Origin: a bacterium
Lineage (GTDB): Bacteria; Cyanobacteriota; Vampirovibrionia; Obscuribacterales; Obscuribacteraceae
NCBI GenBank assembly: GCA_016124935.1
Contig: WGMS01000012.1
Span: 124,001 to 188,000, forward strand
Length of the DNA: 64,000 nucleotides
Direction of reading: 5' to 3'
The translations under genes and the position numbers were made by a program. The notes below the pieces were generated by a model that was not told the DNA's origin, made no database searches, and saw only the letters and a list, made by a program, of their open reading frames with translations. Below, piece after piece: positions 1-7,897 of this stretch. Each line of letters starts with the position of its first letter. The first letter of the stretch is position 1.

Positions 1-123
1 AATTTTCTACCGACATGGGCATCTATTTCAATTTGAAATCCTCGAAATTTGGCCGGTCAACCGTCCAGATAATTGAAATTTCGCAATGATCTGAGTTCGC
101 AGGCTATCTCTTTTGACGAGGTC

Positions 124-669
124 TTAGATCTGTTTGTGCTTTCTCAAGCGCTGCATCTCTTGATGGGCCTCTTCTTTTTTCTCGGTCATCTCCTGATGAC
201 AGGCGACCAGGCGCTTCTGTCTCAATTTAGCCACGGTAAAGGTGAGGAAGATTGAGACCACCAGAAGGCAGATAGTGCCGGCGGCGACCACAAGCTCCGA
301 ACCATGGAGATTTAGCAGAGTTGCCGCTGCGGTGGTCAGGACCATGACCGCTGCCAGAAGCAGAAACTCCACCGAATGAAAGAGGTCGGGAAGGGAATGC
401 TTTTTATTGACACCGGCGGTTATCGATTGTTCTATACGATTAGCCTGTCTCTCTTTGCTGTTGAGAGAGAGGGTCTCTAGCGCTTCATCGATGTCGCATT
501 TTGCCATCTCGCATTGATAGAGAACCCGCACCGCTTCTTCCTTTTCGATATCGCCGTTGGCGAGTTGCTGAGCAAGCACCGGGGCAGCGCGAAATACTTG
601 AATGCTGACAAGATTGCGAGCAACCAGGGCGTGCAGGGGGTCCATGCCATAATCGCAGAAGTGCTTCAC
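124..669 (-). CDS. C-terminal part of a split MshEN-like repeat membrane protein
   Basis: As drawn this is a 181-residue ORF with a GTG start at 669, but the frame stays open upstream to the TAA at 787-789 that ends the preceding ORF in the same frame. The 39 codons between them (670-786) continue a repeat unit (AVDLLISAKLTEES) of the type filling the upstream ORF, so this is probably the 3' half of one interrupted gene. The first half holds the end of a repeat unit (GDIEKEEAVRVLY, then DIDEALETLSL). It is followed by two predicted membrane segments (about residues 100-147) and a basic, Glu-rich helical tail. No Shine-Dalgarno is visible before 669. If translated alone, the start is uncertain. 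Function unknown; probably the membrane anchor of a cytoplasmic sensory array. Confidence 0.6.
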   Translation of the reverse strand: MKHFCDYGMDPLHALVARNLVSIQVFRAAPVLAQQLANGDIEKEEAVRVLYQCEMAKCDIDEALETLSLNSKERQANRIEQSITAGVNKKHSLPDLFHSVEFLLLAAVMVLTTAAATLLNLHGSELVVAAGTICLLVVSIFLTFTVAKLRQKRLVACHQEMTEKKEEAHQEMQRLRKHKQI

Positions 670-786
670 AGAAGAGCAGATGCTGCTTTCTTCGGTCAGT
701 TTGGCGGATATCAGTAAATCGACTGCACCATTGAAGGTGGCAGGGTCATCGCGGAAAATATTGAGTTCGGTAGTAAGGTATTTAAT

Positions 787-1716
787 TTATTTATTTTGGT
801 CCTGGGCTCTTTTAATAAGTCTTGCCGCATGCTGTCTGCTCAAGAGCTCTATCTGGCAGAGTTTTTGCAGAAACAGAGATTCATCTAATAGGTCCTTAGA
901 AACTATGCCTGCTTCGATTAAAAGCTCTCCAAGAAGGCGATTGTCATTTATGGAATTTTCGAGGCAGGCGAGAAGCTCCGCTTCCGATACCACCCGGGCA
1001 CTGAGGAGAATGTCTCCTATCTTGATTTTTGAAAGAGTGTTTCTTGCTTTGATACCACATTTCTCGAAGGCGGTCTCAAGGTCGCAATTAGATTCTCTAA
1101 CGGTCTTTAGCGCGCGGATGGCGAGCGGCTTATCGAGCTTCTTATCTACAATAAGCTTCATGCATTCCACCACCATGTTAAGAGTATGGAAGGGCAGACT
1201 GCGCATTTTGAGAAGCGCCCCGGCGACGCTTATCTCTCTTTCCCGGGCGATTCTTCTGGCTTCTTCCACCGCGAGACTCTGGCTGTGACCGGATTCTAGA
1301 ATGAGTTCGATTAAAAGGCTTTCGTTAGACGACACACTCCTGTCGGTTTCAGAGAGCCAGCGGGTTACTTTTTTGAGAGGCAGGTTCTTCTCCCTGGCTA
1401 AGCGCAGGGCGCTGGCGGCGTCCTGTCTGCCGAGGGCACCGGCTTCGATCAGGAGCTGGGCGTCCAGCACATTTTCGAGATCCAGTTCGGTGATTCTCGA
1501 AGTCTCGACCAGAACTTGTCCCAGGGGCTTGCCGGTCTTCTCCGCTTGTTGCACCGATACGGCAAGGGCGCTGGATGAGACCAGTCTTGCCTCGAGCAGA
1601 AGAACACCGAGTTTCACTCTGGGGCGGGGGGATTTTAGTAAGGGGTCACCGGAATTAGTAAAGGAAGGCGAGTAAGAAGCACTCTTTGAATTGGATTCCA
1701 TATCAGGTGGATGCAT
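787..1716 (-). CDS. MshEN-like tandem-repeat protein (N-terminal part of a split gene)
   Basis: 309 residues, ATG at 1716 preceded by a good GGAGG eight bases upstream. After a Ser-rich N-terminus it contains about two and a half copies of a roughly 95-residue unit. Each unit begins like an MshEN (type II/IV secretion ATPase N-terminal) domain: LGVLLLEARLVS, LGQVLVETSRIT, IGDILLSARVVS, LGELLIEAGIVS. Each ends in a helix of the form xxKNLPLKKVTRWL. MshEN domains in other proteins bind cyclic di-GMP; whether these do is not shown. The last unit stops in the middle of that final helix at a TAA (787-789). The missing residues continue in the same frame downstream, so this is probably the front half of a gene broken by a nonsense codon. 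Function unknown. Confidence 0.7.
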   Translation of the reverse strand: MHPPDMESNSKSASYSPSFTNSGDPLLKSPRPRVKLGVLLLEARLVSSSALAVSVQQAEKTGKPLGQVLVETSRITELDLENVLDAQLLIEAGALGRQDAASALRLAREKNLPLKKVTRWLSETDRSVSSNESLLIELILESGHSQSLAVEEARRIAREREISVAGALLKMRSLPFHTLNMVVECMKLIVDKKLDKPLAIRALKTVRESNCDLETAFEKCGIKARNTLSKIKIGDILLSARVVSEAELLACLENSINDNRLLGELLIEAGIVSKDLLDESLFLQKLCQIELLSRQHAARLIKRAQDQNK

Positions 1717-1816
1717 TGTGATGCCTCCGTATTAGTAAAAGTAAGATGGGGGAAGGTTTTAGTAAGGTTCCTCTAATATAAGGATTTTCAAGGGGCGCGT
1801 CTATTGACGTTCTTTA

Positions 1817-1838
1817 TATAGCGAAAGTGCGTATAAAA
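1817..1838. repeat. 22-bp intergenic repeat, copy 1
   Basis: A 22-base sequence with core ATAGCGAAAGTGCGTATA, identical to 2929-2950. It lies about 100 bases upstream of the repeat-protein gene starting at 1716. The ends (TATA...TATA) give it partial dyad symmetry. A degenerate relative (CATAGCACGCGAAAGCGTATG) lies at 1871-1891. It could be a promoter element or an operator shared by paralogous genes; this is inference. Confidence 0.6.
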
Positions 1839-1933
1839 CAACGAAGACTGGCTGTTTATCAGCTTTTACGCATAGCACGCGAAAGCGTATGCAAAAAAAC
1901 TTTTTTGAGAAATTAGCTGTTTATAAGCACGAA

Positions 1934-1975
1934 TAAAAGCTCCCGACTACGCTTCACAGCATTGTTCGGGAGCTT
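1934..1975 (-). terminator. Rho-independent terminator after the 289-residue repeat-protein ORF
   Basis: A perfect 10-bp stem (AAGCTCCCGA at 1937-1946 with TCGGGAGCTT at 1966-1975) lies just downstream of the stop of the gene at 2011. Read on the minus strand it is followed by TTTTATT. This separates that gene from the next repeat-protein gene, which therefore needs its own promoter. Confidence 0.7.
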
Positions 1976-2010
1976 GGGACGATATATGGTTGTGGGGATA
2001 TCGTCTGACC

Positions 2011-2820
2011 TTACGGTTGATATTCCGGGTTAAAACTTAGTCTTCTCCAGTATTGATCTAACTTTGCTTTGATCTGTCCTTTTATAGTATGGGCGGCTTG
2101 TTTATCAACCGAGTCCTCTTCCGGGCAGTAGCCGTAGCTGAAGCCGAGATCGTGAGACGCTTGCTCGAAGCTTATGTGCTTCTCGGTCATCTGGCGCAGA
2201 ACCAGTATCGCTTCCTGGCGCGACATCTTATTATCTTCCACCAGCTCGGCACACTCGAGTGCCGCTTGGCATAGGCTGCCCGAGATTGCTCCTTTGAGAA
2301 TCTCTATCACCAGCGGTCTGAAAGTGTTCTCCAGTTGCCAGTTTCTTGAGCAGTACTGGTCAGCCTTGCTATCTTGAACGATTCCGGCTTTGACCAGCAG
2401 ATCGAGCGCTTCGTCTTCGCCTTCTTTCGATTCGACCAGCTCTTTGATCCTCCCCAGGATATTGATGGCGGAGATTTTGAGATTGAGTGAGTCTCTGGTT
2501 ATCTCAGCGGCTTTGTCCGAGGTGATCAGACCGTTTTTGATAAGAAGTCTCAGAAGCTTCGCTTCCTGACCGGATATATGAGATTTGGTCGAGGTGGTGT
2601 CCTCGTGCTTTTCGCTCTCTAGAATCAAGAGCGCCTCATCGAAAGCGATGCCGTTGACTTTGCTGAATGCAAGCGCCTTTTCGGCGAGTTCCCGGCTCAC
2701 CATACCCTGGCGAACCATATAGCTAGCCAGTCTTTCACAATCGGAAACCGAAGGAGAATCTGCTCTGTCTGCGCCGAGGCTGCCGGCGTTCAGATACTGG
2801 TTGTTGAAGGAAGTGTACAT
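2011..2820 (-). CDS. MshEN-like repeat protein
   Basis: About 269 residues from the ATG at 2820; a longer reading from GTG at 2880 adds 20 residues with no family-like sequence. Neither start has a clear Shine-Dalgarno. The protein resembles its neighbours: ASYMVRQGMVSRELAEKAL and LLRLLIKNGLITSDKAAE are MshEN-like half units. The segment VEDNKMSRQEAILVL followed by KHISFEQASHDLGF matches the unit ends in the 787-1716 ORF and in the histidine kinase at 3018. No membrane segment is evident, so it is probably soluble. It has its own terminator and a 22-bp repeat about 110 bases upstream of the ATG. Function unknown; perhaps a ligand-binding partner of the adjacent two-component system. Confidence 0.7.
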   Translation of the reverse strand: MYTSFNNQYLNAGSLGADRADSPSVSDCERLASYMVRQGMVSRELAEKALAFSKVNGIAFDEALLILESEKHEDTTSTKSHISGQEAKLLRLLIKNGLITSDKAAEITRDSLNLKISAINILGRIKELVESKEGEDEALDLLVKAGIVQDSKADQYCSRNWQLENTFRPLVIEILKGAISGSLCQAALECAELVEDNKMSRQEAILVLRQMTEKHISFEQASHDLGFSYGYCPEEDSVDKQAAHTIKGQIKAKLDQYWRRLSFNPEYQP

Positions 2821-2928
2821 GGTAGTAAGGTTTTGAATCGAATTGGTAAGGATTTTAAATGCGGGGGTGCTGAAGGGCACGTTACCATACTAGCCTTAGA
2901 GCAAGCCTCTGTGAATTCGCAAAATGCG

Positions 2929-2950
2929 TATAGCGAAAGTGCGTATAAAA
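2929..2950. repeat. 22-bp intergenic repeat, copy 2
   Basis: Identical over 22 bases to 1817-1838. It lies about 109 bases upstream of the ATG at 2820, nearly the same distance as copy 1 from its gene (101 bases). The equal placement before two paralogous genes favours a regulatory or promoter role over chance. Confidence 0.6.
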
Positions 2951-3017
2951 ACAGTAAGAGCCGCATGGAAAGCGGTTGTGCTTATTGCTAAGACCGGTGT
3001 AAAATCGCGAAAGAAAA

Positions 3018-4658
3018 TCAGAAAAGTTCTATTTCCAGGGTGATGATCGAACCTTTGCCTGGTTCGGAGACCAGATTAAAGGTGGTGTTATAGAAACAAC
3101 GAATCAGGTCGGCGCGCTCTTGCATGCCGCCCAGACCCATCCCGCCGAAGTCGGCGGAGCGCTCATCTTCCTCTGCTTTCTCTTCTCCCACATCAAAGCC
3201 GCGCCCGTTGTCCATGAGGACGAAGCGCAAAAGCTTTTCCCGGGGCTTTTCGATGACGACATGCACAGAGGTTGCGCCGGAGTACTTTTCTATGTTATTC
3301 AGTCCTTCTTGAATAATCCTGTATATATGCAGGGCGACAGGGTCGGGTAATTCGGGCAGGGTAAACTCGCAGGCGAAAGAGGTGTTTATGCCTGTACGCT
3401 GGCTCATACGCTCCAGTACGTCCCGCAAGCACATGACCAGACCCCATTCTTTGAAGTTTCGCGGAGCGAAATCGCTGCAGATATCGCGGAGCTGCATAAT
3501 CACATGGTCGACAATCTCTAATATCTCTTCCTGGCTCAACTTCTTGTCACCGCCCAGATAGCGTTTCAGCATCATCAGGTCGGCGATTACAGTATCGTGC
3601 AGCTCCCTTGCCAGTCGATATTTCATCTCTTCTTGCTGGTTGACCACTTTGAAGGCGAGATTCTGCTTCTCTAAAGTGAGTTCCTGGACGGTTCGCATCC
3701 AGTCTTCGCTTTTATTGAGGGCATAATGATTGCCTGGAAGATGGGGGTGGGTGCTGGCTTGATCTTCGAAGCTGATCGGCATCACTTCGGAGGTTTCGAC
3801 ACCGATGTCGTCCTGGTCGTTCTCGCTGGCTTCTTTAAGAATGGCGAGAATTTCTGAGGGATTCTTGCCGTGGTTGTTGACCATGTCTTGCAGCTTTAGC
3901 GCTTTTTGCAAGAGGCTATTAGAGATGAGATTATGGCGCAGCAAGATCTGTCCGATGGGCAGGTCTTCGCCCAGGCGTTTCTCCACCGCCGAGAGCAGAT
4001 CTATTTCGGAGACCAGATCGGCTGCCACCAGCAGTTCGCCAAGGCGCAAGGGCTCCATTCTTGCCCGGGGCATGAAAGAAAGCTCTTTCAGGGCGTTGTC
4101 CATAGAAATATGTTTCCGGGCGCTTAATTTCAAGCCCTCAATCGCCTGTTGCGCCGTTATCTTGCCTTCTTTCAAATACATATGGGCGGAGAGCGCCGCA
4201 TAAGCTAGCGCTTCCGGTATCACGTTACGAATGACCAGCACTCGCCCCAGGGGCAGTCCACTGGAGTAACTCGCCTCTATCGAAGTGTCGAGTTCGGTTT
4301 CGCTTACTACGCCTGATTCTCTGAGGATCTGGCTGAGCCGGGCGGTGACCAGATGAAAGTCCGGAGTCACCCCCATGCGGCGAAAAGCTTCTTCCAGATT
4401 GATCTCTTCCACCACCGATTTGAAGATAACGTCGGTGGCCAGCTCTACCGAGATGAGGTTTTCGTGAATCAGTCCGTGGGTGAGGACGGCGGTGCGCATG
4501 GTCTCTTCCGAGACTATTTTGTCGTGTATTAAAATATTGCTGATTGACTCACCGGTGCGTGCCGAGGTCGCCATCGCCCTTGCCAGCTGGTTCTGGGTGA
4601 TGATGCCGGACTTGAAGAGCAGGTCTTGGATATTCGGGATCTGGCGGGTCTGGGTCAT
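3018..4658 (-). CDS. NarL-family sensor histidine kinase with MshEN-like repeat input region
   Basis: 546 residues. Residues 1 to about 275 hold roughly three copies of the MshEN-like unit (IQDLLFKSGIITQNQL, LGRVLVIRNVIPE, LGELLVAADLVSE, and the helix ARKHISMDNALKELSF). A short helical linker leads to a HisKA_3 dimerisation domain with the phospho-acceptor His at about residue 354 (ARELHDTVIADLMML). The C-terminal HATPase_c domain has N-box EGLNNIEKYSG, MDNGRGFD and GGMGLGGMQERA. There is no membrane segment, so it is a soluble kinase sensing an internal signal. It lies 23 bases downstream of its likely partner regulator at 4682 and is probably co-transcribed with it. The input ligand is unknown; cyclic di-GMP is a guess from MshEN homology. 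Confidence 0.88.
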   Translation of the reverse strand: MTQTRQIPNIQDLLFKSGIITQNQLARAMATSARTGESISNILIHDKIVSEETMRTAVLTHGLIHENLISVELATDVIFKSVVEEINLEEAFRRMGVTPDFHLVTARLSQILRESGVVSETELDTSIEASYSSGLPLGRVLVIRNVIPEALAYAALSAHMYLKEGKITAQQAIEGLKLSARKHISMDNALKELSFMPRARMEPLRLGELLVAADLVSEIDLLSAVEKRLGEDLPIGQILLRHNLISNSLLQKALKLQDMVNNHGKNPSEILAILKEASENDQDDIGVETSEVMPISFEDQASTHPHLPGNHYALNKSEDWMRTVQELTLEKQNLAFKVVNQQEEMKYRLARELHDTVIADLMMLKRYLGGDKKLSQEEILEIVDHVIMQLRDICSDFAPRNFKEWGLVMCLRDVLERMSQRTGINTSFACEFTLPELPDPVALHIYRIIQEGLNNIEKYSGATSVHVVIEKPREKLLRFVLMDNGRGFDVGEEKAEEDERSADFGGMGLGGMQERADLIRCFYNTTFNLVSEPGKGSIITLEIELF

Positions 4659-4681
4659 GGGTTGCCGTTGTGGTCGTCCGT

Positions 4682-5299
4682 TTACTCGAGTTCTTCGCTG
4701 CCGTAGCCGTTCTGGACAGCCCAGGCTATCAGCTGTTCTCTATTGGCCAGATCGAGCTTCAGCAAAAGTACTTCGCACTGCTTTCTGGCGGTGGCCACCG
4801 AGGTGCATCGCTCGTCGGCTATCTCCTGGTACTTCATTCCACGACCGAGCATGTGTAGAACCTCTTGTTCAGAAGGGGTCAACTTCTTTCTGTCGTAGCT
4901 GATGTCCTTGGTGACTATATTGGTTTCACCGTCCATCACCCTTCTTATCGTATCCGCCACGGTGGCGATGCGCTCGGATTTGAGCAGATAGGCGCTCACA
5001 CCCAGAGAGAGCACCGAATGGATGAATGCCTGGCGGCTTTCTGCTGAGAAGATCACCAGTTTTAGACCTGGAAAGCGCAAAAATTCGGCGATCATGCCCT
5101 TGGGACCGAGGCTGCCGGGCAGGTGAAGATCAAGGACAAGAATATCGGGTCTGGTCTCTTCGGTAACTTTGAGACCGTCGTCGATATTGTCCGAGGAGCC
5201 TATGACTTCGAAGTCGTCTTCCCGCGATAGACCGCTGATCAGTCCCTCAAGGGTCACTTGATGGTCTTCTATCACCACTATTTTGATCTTTTCAGTCAT
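4682..5299 (-). CDS. NarL/LuxR-type response regulator
   Basis: 205 residues. The receiver domain has acidic residues VIEDH near the N-terminus, the phospho-acceptor Asp57 (ILVLDLHLPG) and Lys at LLKSERI. The C-terminal LuxR-type helix-turn-helix is LTPSEQEVLHMLGRGMKYQE followed by ATARKQCEVLLLKLDL. It would bind DNA once phosphorylated by the HisKA_3 kinase encoded next (3018-4658). It starts 16 bases after the stop of the kinase-relic gene at 5316, so the three probably form one operon. Target genes are unknown. Confidence 0.9.
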   Translation of the reverse strand: MTEKIKIVVIEDHQVTLEGLISGLSREDDFEVIGSSDNIDDGLKVTEETRPDILVLDLHLPGSLGPKGMIAEFLRFPGLKLVIFSAESRQAFIHSVLSLGVSAYLLKSERIATVADTIRRVMDGETNIVTKDISYDRKKLTPSEQEVLHMLGRGMKYQEIADERCTSVATARKQCEVLLLKLDLANREQLIAWAVQNGYGSEELE

Positions 5300-5315
5300 A
5301 AGCTAATTGTAGAGC

Positions 5316-6752
5316 CTATTTCTTCCCTTCTTTCATCTTTCTCTGCCTTTCTGCCATTTTCTCTTCCAGGGTGGATTTGAACTGACTTTCGGTGAAGTTG
5401 ACGGCATTGCTCCAGTCTACGTTGACAGTCATCGCATCCGAGAGGTTCGCGTTCTCCAGATTGGCACCAGTGACAATGACTCCTGATATGGTGGCACCTT
5501 CCAGATTGGCATCTTTTAGATTCGCCCCTTCCAAAGTGGACTTGGGCATAAAGGCTTTGACCATGGAAGCACCACTAAGATTGGCTTTGCGCAGATCTAT
5601 ATAAGGCATATTGCAATTATCCAGCCTGGCTTTTTTCAGGTTGGCGAAACGCAGAGAAGCCCGGGCCAGGTTGACACCGGTGAGGTCCGCTCCGCTCAAG
5701 TCCGCACCGGTGAGGTCCGCGTCTCTCATATCATATCCCGCTAGATTAGCGTTGCTTAAATCTGTCTCGCGCAGGTCGATTTGAGAAAGGCCCAGTCCGC
5801 GGTCCCAGGCTTCTTTCAAAGCCGCTTGTATCGTTGTTATTTTGGTGGTGGCAAAAATAACCGCGCCATCTTTTTTCCGGCGGAGCACCAGTGGTATCTT
5901 GCCCTCTTCCGGTGTCGGCCTGCCGTCCTTGAAGTCCATCTGCAGTCGATATTTTGCGTCTTCCAGGCTGAGAGCATAGATGTTTTTATGTTTGTTTCGA
6001 GTCTGAAAAAGATAAGATCGAAAACTATCCGAGTTGACCAGATAGATGGTGCCCACGATAAGACCGGTCAGTACCGCCATGATGCTGCCGGAGATAAGGA
6101 GCGGCTTGCGATCGAGAACGGTTTTGCTTCTGGCTTCCGCCAACTCTGTCCTTTGTTTCTCTTCTTCTAGCGCTCTTTGCGGAAGTTCGGCGAGCGCGAC
6201 TGCCAGGTCTTCATAGCTCTGGTAGCGTTCGTCCGGATTTTTGGCCAGACATTTTAAAACCAGGTCGTTCACACAGAGGGGAAACTTGTCTCCATTACTC
6301 AGTCGGCAGAGAGCCGGGGGCTCGAAAGCGACATGTTGTTCGATAAGAGCCTTCTTGCTCTTCATGGCGAATGGCGGTCGCCCGGCCAGGCACTCGTAGA
6401 TGACGCAGCCCAGAGAATAGATATGAGAGCGCTGACTTAGAGGAGCTTCCAGAATGTGCTCGGGGCTCATATAAGCTTCGAGGGGATAGGCGCCAACTGT
6501 GTTTCCGTCTTTGTCTTTGCTTTCAATTTTAGCGGCTTCGCCCATCGCCAAGACTTTCTTGCCCTGTTCTTCTTCAGAGATCAAAAAAGAGGCAGTGACG
6601 ATTACGATGGATTCAGTGCCATCGTCAATGGTGCCGATTCCGTCTTTCAAAAAGATGCGGAAGGCTTCCAGGCAATCCTGCCAATCTTTGAAGAGCGTTG
6701 TTCCGGACTGACGAATTTTATCTGATAGTCGTTCGGGGGCTTTGACGTTCAT
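5316..6752 (-). CDS. Truncated Ser/Thr kinase-like domain with pentapeptide repeats
   Basis: 478 residues. Residues 1 to about 85 are not recognisable kinase sequence. Residues 100-205 match only the C-lobe of a bacterial Ser/Thr kinase: AYMSPEH (APE-like motif), SHIYSLGCVIYECLAGRPPF (canonical SDIYSLG has Asp; here His) and CLAKNPDERYQS. The Gly-rich loop, the VAIK lysine, and the HRD and DFG motifs are absent, so catalysis is very unlikely. A transmembrane helix follows near residues 218-240 (SGSIMAVLTGLIVGTIYLV). About 120 residues of pentapeptide repeats come next (ANLAGYDMRDADLTGADLSG). It heads the operon with the response regulator and histidine kinase. Likely a membrane scaffold; function unknown. 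Confidence 0.8.
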   Translation of the reverse strand: MNVKAPERLSDKIRQSGTTLFKDWQDCLEAFRIFLKDGIGTIDDGTESIVIVTASFLISEEEQGKKVLAMGEAAKIESKDKDGNTVGAYPLEAYMSPEHILEAPLSQRSHIYSLGCVIYECLAGRPPFAMKSKKALIEQHVAFEPPALCRLSNGDKFPLCVNDLVLKCLAKNPDERYQSYEDLAVALAELPQRALEEEKQRTELAEARSKTVLDRKPLLISGSIMAVLTGLIVGTIYLVNSDSFRSYLFQTRNKHKNIYALSLEDAKYRLQMDFKDGRPTPEEGKIPLVLRRKKDGAVIFATTKITTIQAALKEAWDRGLGLSQIDLRETDLSNANLAGYDMRDADLTGADLSGADLTGVNLARASLRFANLKKARLDNCNMPYIDLRKANLSGASMVKAFMPKSTLEGANLKDANLEGATISGVIVTGANLENANLSDAMTVNVDWSNAVNFTESQFKSTLEEKMAERQRKMKEGKK

Positions 6753-7005
6753 TTTTTCCCGGGGAAAGAGATCTCAATCTATTTTACCCGTTCTATCCGT
6801 ATCCATAAATCCAGGAGATGGCTGTGATATTAAATATGGTTCTTTGCAAGTTGTTTTGCTTTATCTCAGTTGGTAGAATCTCTCAAACTCAGCCGGGTTA
6901 GCGGTCTAGTCGTATTGCTGCTAAACAGCTTAACTGCTCAACTGCTTAGGTCCTGAGAATTCGTGCTAGTAAGAATAAAATCGAATGCTTGACAAGGAGA
7001 TTCAG

Positions 7006-7212
7006 ATGTCAGACGTATACAAAATGACCGAGATTGTAGGTGTTTCTGAAAAGAGCTTCGCCGACGCTGCCAATAAAGGGGTAGAGAGAGCCTCCAAGAC
7101 CCTGCGCGGGCTCAGATGGTTCGAAGTCACCGAAATGCGCGGCAAGATCAAAGACGGCAAAATCGCCGAGTATCAAACAACCATGAAGGTCGGCTTCAAA
7201 CTGGATGAGTAA
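7006..7212 (+). CDS. Dodecin family flavin-binding protein
   Basis: 68 residues from the ATG at 7006, which has AAGGAGA five bases upstream; an in-frame ATG at 6985 lies before that ribosome site and is less likely. The sequence (VYKMTEIVGVSEKSF, GLRWFEVTEMRG, YQTTMKVGFKLDE) is a full-length dodecin, a small protein that assembles into hollow dodecamers storing flavins. The conserved Trp in LRWFEV is the residue that stacks on flavin in the family. It is a single gene convergent with upp. Confidence 0.92.
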   Translation: MSDVYKMTEIVGVSEKSFADAANKGVERASKTLRGLRWFEVTEMRGKIKDGKIAEYQTTMKVGFKLDE

Positions 7213-7237
7213 TAGAGCTTAGAGCCGGGATTTAAAT

Positions 7238-7876
7238 TTAAGTTCCGAAGATCCGGTCCCCGGCGTCTCCCAGACCAGGAACGATGTATCCGTGCTCGTT
7301 CAAGTGGTCGTCCACCGCAGCGGTGGTGATGGTGACGTCGGGGAATTCTTTATGGACCCTTTCAATCCCTTCCGGCGCCGCCACAAAGGAGACCAGGTTG
7401 ATGGTTTTGACATCCAGTTTCTGGAACAGTGAAATTGCCGCCACTGCCGAGCCGCCGGTGGCAAGCATCGGATCGAGAACATAGACTTTGCAGTCCGGTG
7501 GCAGGGAATCGGGCAGTTTGGCGTAATAAGAGATAGCCTCCAGGGTTATCTCATCGCGCTTCAATCCGACATGATAGATTCTCACATTGGGAAAGAGATC
7601 CTCGGCGGCTTCGGACAGCACCAGCCCGGCACGCAGTACAGGGGCCAGGATGACATAGTCGCTGAGGGCCACGCCTTCGCCGGGTCCCACCGGGGTTTCA
7701 ACTCCTACCGGTCTGACGCTGAGGTCTTGCATGGCTTCATAAACCAGAAATCGGCTCAGTCTGAGTGCGGTCGCTCTGAATTCGTTGCTCGGGGTCTGAT
7801 GGTCTCTCAATCTGGTCAAAGACTGCTTCACCAGCGGATGATCGACTACCCTCAGTTTTGTGCTTGTTTCGATCAT
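7238..7876 (-). CDS. upp: Uracil phosphoribosyltransferase
   Basis: 212 residues, the usual length. Converts uracil and PRPP to UMP in pyrimidine salvage. The N-terminal region (DHPLVKQSLTRLRD) and the PRPP-binding loop VLDPMLATGGSAVAA are diagnostic, as is the C-terminal GDAGDRIFGT. It begins 21 bases after dxr ends and is probably co-transcribed with it. Confidence 0.96.
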   Translation of the reverse strand: MIETSTKLRVVDHPLVKQSLTRLRDHQTPSNEFRATALRLSRFLVYEAMQDLSVRPVGVETPVGPGEGVALSDYVILAPVLRAGLVLSEAAEDLFPNVRIYHVGLKRDEITLEAISYYAKLPDSLPPDCKVYVLDPMLATGGSAVAAISLFQKLDVKTINLVSFVAAPEGIERVHKEFPDVTITTAAVDDHLNEHGYIVPGLGDAGDRIFGT

Positions 7877-7897
7877 GATTTTTTGAACTCCATCCTT

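Noticed and set aside
6860..6935. tRNA-like sequence (CTCAGTTGGTAGA resembles a D arm)
   Set aside because: No matching anticodon arm, T loop (GGTTCGAATCC-type) or acceptor stem can be drawn around it.
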